A stretch of DNA of 64,000 nt from Gammaproteobacteria bacterium. Its GTDB lineage: Bacteria > Pseudomonadota > Gammaproteobacteria > JAABTG01. Location of the stretch: NCBI GenBank assembly GCA_017999615.1, contig JAGNLM010000002.1, positions 45,189-109,188 of the forward strand. The letters are read 5' to 3'. The notes under the pieces are model-generated. The model was not told the origin of the DNA. It made no database searches and saw only the letters and a program-made list of their open reading frames with translations. A program made the translations under genes and the position numbers. Below, in pieces: positions 11,783 through 23,758 of this stretch; within the stretch, counting starts at the first letter, position 1; the number at the start of each line of letters is the position of its first letter.

Positions 11783-14326
11783 GTGACGAGGCAGGGGCCG
11801 CACGCTTCCTACTGGAGCGAGCAGGCTCGCGTGGTGATGGACCAGCTGGGGAGCGGCCCGCAGGGACTGCCCGCCACCACGGCAGCGGAACGGCTTCGGC
11901 AATACGGAGCCAACTCGCTCGAGGAGCAACCCCAACGAACCTCCGCCAGGCTCCTGCTGCACCAGTTCGAGAGCCCACTGGTGCTGATCCTCGTCTTCGG
12001 CGGCGCCGTCTCCATGCTCGCCGGCGACTGGGTCGACGCCGCGATCATCCTGGCCATCGTGATCGGCAGCGCCCTGCTCGGGTTCGTCCAGGAGCACCGG
12101 GCATCCTCCGCGATTTCCAAGCTGCGTCGCCGACTGGCCTTGACCGCGCAGGTACGCCGCGACGGCTCGGCCCGAACGACCAGCGCCAGCGCCATCGTGC
12201 CGGGCGACGTGATCGAGCTCTGCGCGGGCAACCTGGTTCCCGCAGACGGACTCATCGTCGAGGCGAGGGACTTCCTGGTGACCGAGGCGAGTCTCACCGG
12301 CGAATCCTTGCCGGTGGAGAAACGTCCCGGTGTCGTGCCAGCGCAGACACCCCTGGCCGCCCGGACGAACTGCGTATTCCTCGGCACCTCGGTACGCAGT
12401 GGCACGGCCACGGTGCTGGTCGTGAAGACCGGCCTGGACACGGCCTTCGGCGCCGTCGCCAGGCAACTGAAGTCGCAGCCACCGGAAACCGAGTTTGCCC
12501 GGGGTGTGCGACAGTTCGGGCACCTTCTCGTCCGCGTCATGCTCGTGATGGTGGTCTTCGTCCTGGCCGTCAATCACTGGTTGGACCGGCCCGCCATCGA
12601 ATCGCTGTTGTACGGGGTTGCCCTGGCCGTGGGGATTTCACCGGAGCTCCTGCCCGCCATCGTGAGCGTGACCCTCTCCCACGGGGCCCGCGCCATGGCC
12701 CGGCGCGGGGTGATCATCCGGAGGCTCGAAGCGATCGAGAATCTGGGCAGCATGGATGTCCTCTGCACGGACAAGACCGGCACGCTCACCGAGGGGCGCA
12801 TCGCCCTGCGGGCCGCGGTCGATCTGGACTTCCGGGACTCGGCCTCGGTTCTCCGCCTCGCGTACCTCAACGCGGCCTTCGAGACGGGCATCGACAACCC
12901 CCTCGACGAGGCGCTGACGGCGGCCGGGACGCGGGAAGGGCTCACCACCGAAGGCTGGAAGAAGGTCGATGAGATCCCTTATGACTTCGTGCGCAAGCGC
13001 CTCACGATCGTTGCCGCCCCGGCTGAAGACAGCGGCCATCACTGGATGGTCACCAAGGGCGCCTTCGCGCAGGTGCTCGCGGTCTGTTCCTCGCTCGACC
13101 GGGAAGGCAGCGACGTCCCCTTGGACCACGCCGCTCGCGAACGGCTGGACGCCTATTTCCGCGAGAGGAGCACGGAGGGGTTTCGGGTACTCGCGCTCGC
13201 GACGAAACGTGTCGCGGCAAGGGAAGAGTATGTTCGCAGCGACGAGAAGGAGATGTGCCTGCGGGGCCTTCTCCTCTTCTTCGACCCGCCGAGGCCAGAC
13301 GCAAGAAAAACGATCGAAGACCTGGCAGGACTGGGCATTCGAATCAAGATCATCACCGGTGACAACCGCTACGTCTCGGCACACGTGGCCAGCAGCATCG
13401 GGCTCGACCCGCAGGCGATGATCACCGGTGAAGAGATCGCCAGACTGAAGGACGAGGCACTCTGGTATCGAGTCGGGCGGGCCGACCTTTTCGTGGAGGT
13501 CGACCCGCAACAGAAAGAGCGCATCGTCCGGGCGCTGCAGCGAACCGGTTGCGCCGTGGGCTACATGGGCGACGGCATCAACGACGCTCCTGCCCTGCAT
13601 GCCGCCGATGTCGGCATCTCGGTCGAAGGGGCCGTCGACGTCGCGAGAGACAGCGCGGACGTGATTCTGCTGCGCAGCGACCTCAAGGTGCTCGGCGCAG
13701 GCGTGCGAGACGGCCGCCGCACCTTTGCCAACACCCTGAAGTACATCTGCATCACCACCAGCGCGAACTTCGGCAACATGGTGAGCATGGCCCTGGCGAC
13801 CCCGATCCTGCCCTTCCTGCCCCTGGCCGCCAAGCAGATCCTGCTGAACAATTTCCTGTCCGACCTGCCATCGGTCGCCATTTCGACCGACAACGTCGAC
13901 GCTGCCAAGGTCGCCCTGCCCCAGCGCTGGCACGTCCGGGACGTGCGGCGGTTCATGCTCGTGTTCGGCCTGCTCAGCACCCTGTTCGATCTGCTGACGT
14001 TCGTCGTTCTCTGGAAGGTGTTCCGGGCCGACGAGCCGACCTTCCAGACCGCGTGGTTCGTGGTCTCCCTCATGACCGAGTTGGCCGTCGTGCTGGTACT
14101 GCGGACAGAGCAGTCCGCGATACGGAGCAGGCCGAGCGGCCTGCTGCTCTGGACGACGGTCCTCGTCGCAGCCGTTGCGCTTGTCAGTCCGTACCTCGGT
14201 CCGCTCTCCGCGAGCTTCGACTTCGTTCCGCTGCCGTGGCAGGTCCTCGCGGTCATGGCCCTGGTCGTCGCGGGCTACCTCGTGGCGACGGAGGCGGCCA
14301 AGCGGCGATTCTTCGGCCCGGGCTGA
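11783..14326 (+). CDS. mgtA: P3B-type ATPase, MgtA/MgtB-like magnesium transporter
   Basis: An 847-residue inner-membrane P-type ATPase. Visible landmarks are the actuator TEASLTGESLPVEK, transmembrane segment 4 with GISPELLPAIV (the MgtA-type version of the ion-site helix), phosphorylation motif DKTGTLTEG with Asp330, the ATP-binding domain with TKGAF, and the hinge GDGINDAPALHAADVG. About ten membrane helices are expected. The SPELLP motif and the segment HGARAMARRGVIIRRLEAIENLGSMDVLCTDKTG (given only in part) favour Mg2+ import over heavy-metal or Ca2+ transport. The GTG start at 11783 is 3 nt after purL. Its codons use clearly more A/T at third positions than purL, suggesting recent acquisition. 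No Mg-sensing leader fits in the 3-nt gap. Confidence 0.85.
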   Translation: MTRQGPHASYWSEQARVVMDQLGSGPQGLPATTAAERLRQYGANSLEEQPQRTSARLLLHQFESPLVLILVFGGAVSMLAGDWVDAAIILAIVIGSALLGFVQEHRASSAISKLRRRLALTAQVRRDGSARTTSASAIVPGDVIELCAGNLVPADGLIVEARDFLVTEASLTGESLPVEKRPGVVPAQTPLAARTNCVFLGTSVRSGTATVLVVKTGLDTAFGAVARQLKSQPPETEFARGVRQFGHLLVRVMLVMVVFVLAVNHWLDRPAIESLLYGVALAVGISPELLPAIVSVTLSHGARAMARRGVIIRRLEAIENLGSMDVLCTDKTGTLTEGRIALRAAVDLDFRDSASVLRLAYLNAAFETGIDNPLDEALTAAGTREGLTTEGWKKVDEIPYDFVRKRLTIVAAPAEDSGHHWMVTKGAFAQVLAVCSSLDREGSDVPLDHAARERLDAYFRERSTEGFRVLALATKRVAAREEYVRSDEKEMCLRGLLLFFDPPRPDARKTIEDLAGLGIRIKIITGDNRYVSAHVASSIGLDPQAMITGEEIARLKDEALWYRVGRADLFVEVDPQQKERIVRALQRTGCAVGYMGDGINDAPALHAADVGISVEGAVDVARDSADVILLRSDLKVLGAGVRDGRRTFANTLKYICITTSANFGNMVSMALATPILPFLPLAAKQILLNNFLSDLPSVAISTDNVDAAKVALPQRWHVRDVRRFMLVFGLLSTLFDLLTFVVLWKVFRADEPTFQTAWFVVSLMTELAVVLVLRTEQSAIRSRPSGLLLWTTVLVAAVALVSPYLGPLSASFDFVPLPWQVLAVMALVVAGYLVATEAAKRRFFGPG

Positions 14327-14416
14327 GCCCGCGGGGGCGCGCACGCACGAGCCTCGCCCGTCGATCCTCGAAGGCGTCCAGCGAGCCGCGCGGCGTATCG
14401 GCCGCCTGCCAGCGAC

Positions 14417-15004
14417 CTAGCTCACGGGATGCTCGTCGCTCGGCTCGTCCCTCGGCGCGCCCTGGTGGTTCCCCTGCCCGTGGTCGTCGGAGTGGGTGAG
14501 CCAGAGCGCCGCGCCGATGAGCGCGATCCCGCCCGCCAGGTAGAGGAGGTCGAGCGGCCGGTCGAAGTGCATGTCGATGACGTGCTCGAAGAACTTCACG
14601 ATCAGGATCATCAGGATGACCTTCGCGAGCCGCGTCTTCAGGTCGTCCAGGCTTCCGATCAGCAGCACGTTGTTCGAGGTCTCGGACGCCTTGGCCACGT
14701 CGAGCTTGCTGATGAAGAGCTCGTACAGCCCGAGGGCGAAGATGAGCAGGACGGCCCCGAGCAGATAACCGTCCACGATCTCCACCACGTGGGCGACCGC
14801 CTCGCCGTGCAGGTCGGCGCGGGCGACGGCGTCGAGCCCCGGCTCCCAGTAATGCGCCAGGTGCAGGAACATGTAGACCGCGTCGACGGTGGCCAGGTAG
14901 AACATCGCGAACGCGGACAGCAGGCTGGCGACCACCGCGAACAGCACCACGACCCGGCTCTGCCAGAGCATGGCCTCGAAGGTCCGTTCAAGCCACTTCA
15001 TCAT
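14417..15004 (-). CDS. YqhA-family (UPF0114) inner-membrane protein
   Basis: 195 residues with about four hydrophobic helices (roughly 15-37, 75-98, 125-145 and 155-172). The N-terminus MMKWLERTFEAMLWQSR and the central YELFISKLDVAKASE match the E. coli YqhA family, a membrane protein of unknown function. The C-terminal tail is His/Asp/Gly-rich (HSDDHGQGNHQG) and could bind metal. The ATG at 15004 is preferred over 15109 because GGAGGGG lies a few nt upstream; the adjacent second ATG (15001) is an alternative. The gene is divergent from the Smr gene and may share a regulatory region with it. Confidence 0.8.
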   Translation of the reverse strand: MMKWLERTFEAMLWQSRVVVLFAVVASLLSAFAMFYLATVDAVYMFLHLAHYWEPGLDAVARADLHGEAVAHVVEIVDGYLLGAVLLIFALGLYELFISKLDVAKASETSNNVLLIGSLDDLKTRLAKVILMILIVKFFEHVIDMHFDRPLDLLYLAGGIALIGAALWLTHSDDHGQGNHQGAPRDEPSDEHPVS

Positions 15005-15069
15005 GGGTCCCCTCCCGTTGGCAAAGGGCGATGATGTACCACAGAGTCCCCGGCACTCCCAGCTCTGCG

Positions 15070-15075
15070 TATGAT
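15070..15075 (+). promoter_or_regulatory. -10-like hexamer for the Smr gene
   Basis: TATGAT lies 20 bp before the TTG start and about 8 bp before the ribosome-binding site. No good -35 is visible 17 bp upstream, so this is a weak prediction based on the hexamer and its position in a divergent intergenic space. Confidence 0.3.
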
Positions 15076-15095
15076 GGGGGGAACAGGGGGCAAGC

Positions 15096-15632
15096 TTGAA
15101 GCGGCACACACCCAGCGAGGAGGAAGTCCGGCTCTTCCGCGACGCGGTCGGACCGGTCCGGGCCCTGGAGCACGATCGCCACCTCCCGGAGACGGCAGGA
15201 CCGCCGCCGGTGCCCTCCCAGCGCCGGCGCGACGAGAAGCAGGTGCTGCGTGACCTCCTCTCCGACGGCCTCGACCCGGCGGACCTGGAGACCGGCGAGG
15301 AGCTCGTCTACCTGAGGCCGGGCCTGCCCTACTCCCTGCTGCGGCGCCTGCGCCGGGGCCAGTTCAGCGTCGGCCCCCAGCTCGACCTGCACGGTCTCAC
15401 GGTCGACGAGGCGCGGGCCGCGCTCGGCGCCTTCCTGCACGAGGTCCAGCGGGGCGGCCGGCGCTGCGTGCGCATCGTGCACGGCAAGGGCCTGCGCTCC
15501 CGTCAGGGTCAGCCGGTGCTCAAGGTGAAGGTCAACCACTGGCTGCGCCAGCGCGAGGAGGTGCTCGCGTTCTGCTCGGCCCGCCCCGTGGACGGCGGTA
15601 CCGGGGCGGTCTACGTGCTCCTGAAGGGCTGA
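15096..15632 (+). CDS. Smr-domain protein (SmrA/YdaL-like putative nuclease)
   Basis: A 178-residue cytosolic protein. A charged N-terminal half leads to a C-terminal Smr domain (about 90-178) with the diagnostic LDLHGLTVDEARAAL and VRIVHGKGLRS blocks. Smr domains nick DNA or cleave RNA, in E. coli SmrB on collided ribosomes; this protein is closer in layout to SmrA. The start is TTG, justified by CAGGGGG 5 nt upstream and no better start nearby. Its 3' end overlaps truD by 22 bp, tail to tail. Confidence 0.82.
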   Translation: MKRHTPSEEEVRLFRDAVGPVRALEHDRHLPETAGPPPVPSQRRRDEKQVLRDLLSDGLDPADLETGEELVYLRPGLPYSLLRRLRRGQFSVGPQLDLHGLTVDEARAALGAFLHEVQRGGRRCVRIVHGKGLRSRQGQPVLKVKVNHWLRQREEVLAFCSARPVDGGTGAVYVLLKG

Positions 15633-16684
15633 TCGGGGGCTGCGACCTCGCGCAGGAGGGCGGTGGCGTAGGCCCCGCTGGTGAGCGTGAAGGCGAGCTC
15701 CAGGGCGTCGTCCCCGGTCCAGCGCCAGGCGAGGTCGTGGGCCCGGGCGCGTAGCGCGCGGCGGTCCGACTCGAGCCCCGCCTCTTCGAGCCCTCGGCAC
15801 CAGTCCCCGCAGCCGGCGAGGGCTTCCTCCTCGACCCGCCGGGCCTCCTCACGGGGCTCCGGCTCGCCCCGACCCCAGAGCGGTCCCGTGGGGTGTACCT
15901 CCCCCCGCCCAGCGCGCTCCATCAACTCCGGCGTCGGCTCCTCGGCCAGGAAACGGCTGTGGCGGCCGTCCAGCATCAGCACCTCGCCCGCGAGGGGGCG
16001 GTCCCAGGTCCCGCCGCCGACCCGGGCAGCGAGGACACGGTTGAAGAGGACCGAGCGGGCGGCCGAGAGGTAGAGCCCGCGCTCGGCGCGGTCCCGGACC
16101 CGCAGGCGCCCCCCCAGCATCGCCCGCGCCCGGGCCGGGTTCGACCCGTCCCGGCCGAACCGCTGCTCGCCGAAATAGTTGGGGAAGCCACGGTCACGCA
16201 GGACGCCGAGGCGCTCTTCGAGGGCAGCCCGCACGCCCGTGACATCCCGCAGCACCAGGACGAACCGGTTGGCGCGGTGGCTGCCCCGGCGCAGCTTGCG
16301 GTCGTGGCGCCGCGCGGCGAGCACCTCGACGGCGCCGGGTGCGAGCTGACCCCAGTCGGGCTCGGGACGGCCCGCCAGGTCGACGGAGAACCACTGGGTG
16401 GTCACGGCGTCGCGGTCCTTCAGCCCCGAGTAGCCGACCGCGACCGGGGCCACACCCGCGAGGCGTGCGAGCTGGCCGGCCACCCAGACGGTGTTCGCCC
16501 CGCGCTTGCGCAGCTGCAGGAGGACGTGCTGCCCGGTGCCGAGCGGCTCGAAACCCAGGACCTCGTCGACCGCGAAGTCCTCCGGCGCGACCCGCCAGCG
16601 TGCCCGGGCGGGCGGCTCCCCGTGGGCCCGGGGCAGGTCCTCCCAGGGGATCGGCGGGCAGTCGTCCGGCCGATCGGCGGTCAC
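15611..16684 (-). CDS. truD: tRNA pseudouridine(13) synthase TruD
   Basis: 357 residues. It makes pseudouridine 13 in tRNA-Glu. The catalytic loop [18 protein letters not shown] carries Asp90, equivalent to Asp80 of E. coli, and NYFGEQRFG is the other family hallmark. The frame is open far upstream, but the start is set at GTG 16684, which forms GTGA with the ispF stop codon; upstream residues are antisense-like Arg/Gly/Pro filler. A TruD after ispF is the usual gammaproteobacterial order. Confidence 0.93.
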   Translation of the reverse strand: MTADRPDDCPPIPWEDLPRAHGEPPARARWRVAPEDFAVDEVLGFEPLGTGQHVLLQLRKRGANTVWVAGQLARLAGVAPVAVGYSGLKDRDAVTTQWFSVDLAGRPEPDWGQLAPGAVEVLAARRHDRKLRRGSHRANRFVLVLRDVTGVRAALEERLGVLRDRGFPNYFGEQRFGRDGSNPARARAMLGGRLRVRDRAERGLYLSAARSVLFNRVLAARVGGGTWDRPLAGEVLMLDGRHSRFLAEEPTPELMERAGRGEVHPTGPLWGRGEPEPREEARRVEEEALAGCGDWCRGLEEAGLESDRRALRARAHDLAWRWTGDDALELAFTLTSGAYATALLREVAAPDQPFRST

Positions 16685-17178
16685 GCCGGCGCGGCCGGGG
16701 AGGCTTGCCGCTCCACGAGCAGGACGACCGCGTGGGCGGCCATCCCCTCCCCGCGCCCGGTGAACCCCATCCCCTCGGTGGTGGTGGCCTTCACGTTGAC
16801 CCGCGACGGGTCGACGCCCAGGTCCGCCGCCAGGGTGGCGCGGATGGCCGGCACGTGGGGTGCGAGCTTCGGCGCCTGGGCCACGACCGTGAGGTCGGCG
16901 TTGCCCAGCCCGAGCCCCTGTGCCCCCAGCAGGGCGACCACGCGGCGCAGCAGGACCCGGCTGTCGACGCCTGCGTACTCGGCGCTCGAGTCCGGGAAGT
17001 GTCGGCCGATGTCGCCGAGGCCCGCCGCCCCGAGCAGGGCGTCGCACAGGGCGTGCACCAGGACGTCGCCGTCGGAGTGGGCAAGGAGGCCCTGGGGGTG
17101 AGGCACCGTCACGCCTCCGATCACGAGGGGCCGGACGGCACCGAAACGGTGTGCGTCGAAGCCGTGACCGATTCTCAC
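16681..17178 (-). CDS. ispF: 2-C-methyl-D-erythritol 2,4-cyclodiphosphate synthase
   Basis: A 165-residue enzyme of the MEP isoprenoid pathway that cyclises the IspE product with loss of CMP. The zinc ligands sit exactly as in E. coli: Asp8 and His10 in GHGFDAHRF and His42 in [27 protein letters not shown] is the C-terminal signature. The GTG start at 17178 has AGGAGG 7 nt upstream and overlaps the ispD stop as GTGA, implying coupled translation. Confidence 0.97.
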   Translation of the reverse strand: MRIGHGFDAHRFGAVRPLVIGGVTVPHPQGLLAHSDGDVLVHALCDALLGAAGLGDIGRHFPDSSAEYAGVDSRVLLRRVVALLGAQGLGLGNADLTVVAQAPKLAPHVPAIRATLAADLGVDPSRVNVKATTTEGMGFTGRGEGMAAHAVVLLVERQASPAAPA

Positions 17179-17915
17179 TGGTGAGCCTCCTGGGCCCTCA
17201 GGAACAACTCGGCGAGCGCCAGGTCCCGGGGCGCCGTCACCTTCACGTTGTCGGGACTGCCCTCGACCAGGCGGGGAACGTGACCCGCAAGCTCCACGGC
17301 CTGGGCCTCGTCGGTGACCAGGAGCCCCCTGCCGATCGCCGCCTGGAGCGCCCGGCGCAGCAGGCCGAAGCGGAACATCTGGGGAGTCAGGGCGCGCCAG
17401 AGCCCGGCGCGGGCGACGGTCTCCCGCACGTTGCCGTCCGGGTCCGCCCGCTTCAGGGTGTCGCGCGCCGGCAGCCCCAGCAGTCCGCCGACCGGGTGCC
17501 CGGCAAGCTCGTCCATGAGCCGGTCGATGTCCTCGCGCCGCACGCAGGGGCGCGCGGCGTCGTGGACCAGGACCCAGTCGTCCTCGGCCGCGTCGTCGGC
17601 CAGGGCCTCCAGTCCGTTCAGCACCGAATGGCAGCGCTCGGCACCACCGGTCGCCCGGCGCGGCCGCGGCACGGGGCCGAGCTCGACCGCATCCCAGAGC
17701 GCGTCGTCCCGCGCGAGCACGACCACGGCCCCGGACACCCGCGGGTGTCCGGCGACGCGCTCGACGGCGTGCGCCAGCAGCGGGCGCCCGGCGAGGGGCA
17801 GGTACTGCTTGGGCACCCCTGCGCCCATCCGCTTCCCGCCGCCCGCCGCGGCGATGACCGCCCAGTAGCCCGGGATCGGGACGTTCGTCTCCGAGCGAAT
17901 CTTCACATCGGCCAC
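17175..17915 (-). CDS. ispD: 2-C-methyl-D-erythritol 4-phosphate cytidylyltransferase
   Basis: 246 residues. It transfers CMP from CTP to MEP, two steps before IspF. The nucleotide loop [20 protein letters not shown] starts at about residue 22, and VHDAARPCV and TPQMFRF are conserved. The listed start is GTG at 17915; the N-terminal extension before [12 protein letters not shown] is longer than in many homologues and the ribosome-binding site is weak, so the start could be slightly downstream. It lies 33 bp after ftsB and overlaps ispF by 4 nt. Confidence 0.94.
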   Translation of the reverse strand: MADVKIRSETNVPIPGYWAVIAAAGGGKRMGAGVPKQYLPLAGRPLLAHAVERVAGHPRVSGAVVVLARDDALWDAVELGPVPRPRRATGGAERCHSVLNGLEALADDAAEDDWVLVHDAARPCVRREDIDRLMDELAGHPVGGLLGLPARDTLKRADPDGNVRETVARAGLWRALTPQMFRFGLLRRALQAAIGRGLLVTDEAQAVELAGHVPRLVEGSPDNVKVTAPRDLALAELFLRAQEAHQ

Positions 17916-17948
17916 GAGACCCTTCGCCTGATCCTCACCACCCCGGGC

Positions 17949-18227
17949 TCACTCCTCCACCAGGAGGTAGAACGTCTCGTCCTTGCGTGTCATGCCGAGC
18001 TCCCGACGGGCCCGCTCCTCGATGGCCTCCAGTCCGCCCTTGAGGTCCCGGACCTCCGCGTCGAGCGCCCGGTTGCGCTCCAGGTATTGCTCGTTCTCCC
18101 CCTGCTGCGCCCGGGTGCGGCGATCGAGGTCACGGACCTCCTCGAGGCTGCCGTCGCCGAGCCAGAGCTGCTGCTGGAGACCCACCAGCAGCACGAACAG
18201 CACCGACATGACCAGCAGCCAGCGCAC
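17949..18227 (-). CDS. ftsB: Cell division protein FtsB
   Basis: A 92-residue bitopic septum protein that joins FtsL and FtsQ. The N-terminal helix (WLLVMSVLFVLLVGLQQQLW, 3-22) is followed by a coiled coil with charged heptads (about 28-70) and the family-typical RRELGMTRKDETFYLLVEE end. The length is close to E. coli FtsB (103). GTG at 18227 is used; an internal ATG seven codons later would cut the membrane helix. The position between eno and ispD is the conserved one. Confidence 0.92.
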   Translation of the reverse strand: MRWLLVMSVLFVLLVGLQQQLWLGDGSLEEVRDLDRRTRAQQGENEQYLERNRALDAEVRDLKGGLEAIEERARRELGMTRKDETFYLLVEE

Positions 18228-18254
18228 CTTGCGCGTTCGCCGCGCTCAGAGCGC

Positions 18255-19711
<1,457 letters not shown>

Positions 19712-19725
19712 CCACCCGCATGCGA

Positions 19726-20588
19726 TCAGTCGCTCCTGCCCGGGCTGCCAGCCCCCATGAGCTTTGCTTCCGCAAACGGCCGCGACTTGACCACCTCGTC
19801 GATCGCCCGCAGCGTCTCCAGCAGTTCCTCCATCCGGTCCAGCGGCCAGAGGTTCGGGCCGTCGGAGAGCGCCCGCTCCGGGTCGAGGTGCGTCTCCATG
19901 AAGAGCCCGGCGACACCCGCGGCCACCGCGGCCCGCGCCAGCACGGGCACGAACTCCCGCTGGCCGCCGGAGCGGGTGCCCTGCCCCCCGGGCAACTGCA
20001 CCGAGTGCGTCGCGTCGTACACCACCGGGCAGCCGGTCGCCCGCATCACCGCGAGCGAGCGCATGTCGGAGACGAGATTGTTGTAGCCGAAGGACACGCC
20101 CCGCTCGCAAACGAGGATCCGCTCGTTGCCGGTCGCGCGGGCCTTTTCCACCACCTGCGCCATGTCCCAGGGGGCCAGGAACTGCCCCTTCTTGATGTTG
20201 ACCGGGAGACCCTGGCGCGCCACGGCCTGGATGAAGTTCGTCTGGCGGCAGAGGAAGGCCGGGGTCTGCAGGACGTCGGCGACGGCCGCCACCTCGTCGA
20301 GCGGCGTGTCTTCGTGCACGTCCGTGAGGACCGGCACGCCGACCTCGCGGCGCACCCGCTCGAGCACGCGCAGCCCCTCCTCCCGGCCCGGCCCACGATA
20401 GCTCGCACCCGAGGAGCGGTTGGCCTTGTCGAAGGAGGACTTGTAGATGAACGGCACACCGAGCCGGCCAGTGATCTCCTTGAGGCGCGCGGCCGACTCC
20501 AGCGCGAGGGACTCGGATTCGATGACGCAGGGGCCGGCGATCAGGAAGAGCGGGCGATCGAGACCGGCCTCGAAGCCGCAGAGACGCA

Positions 20589-20589
<1 letters not shown>
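19726..20589 (-). CDS. kdsA: 3-deoxy-8-phosphooctulonate (Kdo-8-P) synthase
   Basis: 287 residues. It condenses PEP and arabinose-5-phosphate for the Kdo sugar of lipid A core. Motifs visible are [40 protein letters not shown] and [16 protein letters not shown]. The ATG overlaps the pyrG stop by one base (TGATG on the coding strand), so the two are translationally linked. Its presence, with LptD downstream in the window, shows a Gram-negative LPS-making cell. Confidence 0.97.
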
Positions 20590-22335
<1,746 letters not shown>

Positions 22336-22389
22336 CCGCGGACGGAATAGCGCACGCTCGTCCGCTCCCGCTCCCGCTCCTTCGCTCGA

Positions 22390-23568
22390 TCATCCGACCG
22401 CGTCGACTCGCCCGCTGCCGGCGTAGCCCGTCAGCTCCACGTACCCGCGCCCCTCGACCGGGTGGGCCGCGCGGCGGCCCGTTACCACCACCGCCCCCTC
22501 CCAGTACCGCACGGAGAGGTGCAGCTCCTGGTCGGGGATCAGGGGCCGGACCTCCAGGTCCAGGCCCTCGGAGGGCACCCGCAGGCGCCAGCGCGCGGGG
22601 TACCGGGTCCCGTCCCGGGGACTGCGCCACTCGCCGAGCACGTCGAAGGCGACCTCGCCGGCCGGCAGCGTGCGCGCCGTCCCCTCCGGGGCCACCAGGG
22701 TGCCGCTGCTGTGGGGGTCGAGGGTGCCGTCCGCGCGGCGCAGCCGGTAGACCATGAGGTCGTGACCGTCGTCGAGCTGGAGCGCGAACCAGTCCCAGCC
22801 GACCTGGCCCGGTCCGAGGGCGCTGGTTCCCCACTCCCGGTCCATCCAGACGAGCCCCGTCACCGGCACCGGCGGTCCGCCCGCCCGGAGCGAGCCCTGC
22901 GCCTCCATCCGGGTGCAGGAGTAGTAGTAGGAGGCGTTGCCGGCCTCGCCGCTCTTCTGGCTGAGGCCGGCCTCACCCTGGAGGACCGGCGGCTTCGCCG
23001 AGCGCAACGAGAGGTCCACCCCCACGTCCCCCGCGAACGCGGAGATGCCGAAGTCGCGGTCACCGCGCCCCTCGAACACCCAGTCCTCGAGCCAGACCCG
23101 GGGCGGGTCCCCGCGTGCCCCCGCGATCCCGAGCGCCTCCCGGGAGAACCGCTCGAAGGCCCGGAATCGCCCCGCCCCCGGGTCCGTCACCGCCAGGTGG
23201 CCCATGTACACCTGGGCCGCCGTCCAGGCCGAGGCCCGCGCCGGCGGGTCCGCCACGAGCGCGAAGCGGAACAGCGTGAACTGAAACCCGAAGGGCCGGC
23301 CGTCGGGTCCGCGCAGGTTGCCCGTGAGGTACCACCACTCGCTGCGGTACTCCGGGTGCGGCCCGTGGTCGGCGGGGAAGCGGAACAACCGCGGACCGTC
23401 GGCCCGGGCGAAGCCGGCGGCCTCGCCGGCGAGCACGTCGCGCACGTGGAGGGACTCGCGGAGCGCGGGCAGCGGGGAGGCGCTGCGCCGCGCCCGGCCG
23501 TAGAGCGCACCGACGCCGGCGAGGCCGCCCGCGAGGCCGAGCAGGAGCGCGCGACGGGCGCGATTCAC
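22390..23568 (-). CDS. Lipocalin-like AttH/CrtC-type domain protein, exported
   Basis: 392 residues. The N-terminus RARRALLLGLAGGLAGVGALYG is a twin-arginine-like signal or anchor. The rest matches the AttH/CrtC-like lipocalin fold: FPADHGPHPEYRSEWWYLTGNL, FGFQFTLFRFAL, QVYMGHLAVTD and WMDREWGTSALG are the family's conserved blocks. Members include carotenoid 1,2-hydratase and AttH lipoproteins encoded with an AttEFG ABC transporter, but no transporter or carotenoid gene is adjacent, so the ligand is unknown. GTG 23568 is chosen because it directly precedes the signal; the ribosome-binding site is poor. It is divergent from hemH. Confidence 0.8.
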   Translation of the reverse strand: MNRARRALLLGLAGGLAGVGALYGRARRSASPLPALRESLHVRDVLAGEAAGFARADGPRLFRFPADHGPHPEYRSEWWYLTGNLRGPDGRPFGFQFTLFRFALVADPPARASAWTAAQVYMGHLAVTDPGAGRFRAFERFSREALGIAGARGDPPRVWLEDWVFEGRGDRDFGISAFAGDVGVDLSLRSAKPPVLQGEAGLSQKSGEAGNASYYYSCTRMEAQGSLRAGGPPVPVTGLVWMDREWGTSALGPGQVGWDWFALQLDDGHDLMVYRLRRADGTLDPHSSGTLVAPEGTARTLPAGEVAFDVLGEWRSPRDGTRYPARWRLRVPSEGLDLEVRPLIPDQELHLSVRYWEGAVVVTGRRAAHPVEGRGYVELTGYAGSGRVDAVG

Positions 23569-23717
23569 CGCCGCCACCGGCCTCCGCCCGTGCCTGGCGG
23601 CCGGGTCGGCGCACGCCCGGCGACGGCGCCCCGAAGGGATCTGGCGACGCCCGGGAACACGCCGCAATCGACTGCGTTGGGCATGGCCGCTCCGGTCGTG
23701 AGATCAGTCGGGCAGGG

Positions 23718-23747
23718 TATACTGCGCGCCTCGCCCCCCGGCGCAGT
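23718..23747 (+). promoter_or_regulatory. Candidate hemH promoter and 7-bp inverted repeat
   Basis: TATACT at 23718-23723 is a good -10, 36 bp before the hemH ATG; the -35 is weak. Overlapping its end, ACTGCGC (23721-23727) and GCGCAGT (23741-23747) form a perfect inverted repeat around the expected transcription start, which could be an operator or a leader hairpin. Confidence 0.45.
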
Positions 23748-23758
23748 GTGAGGCGATT

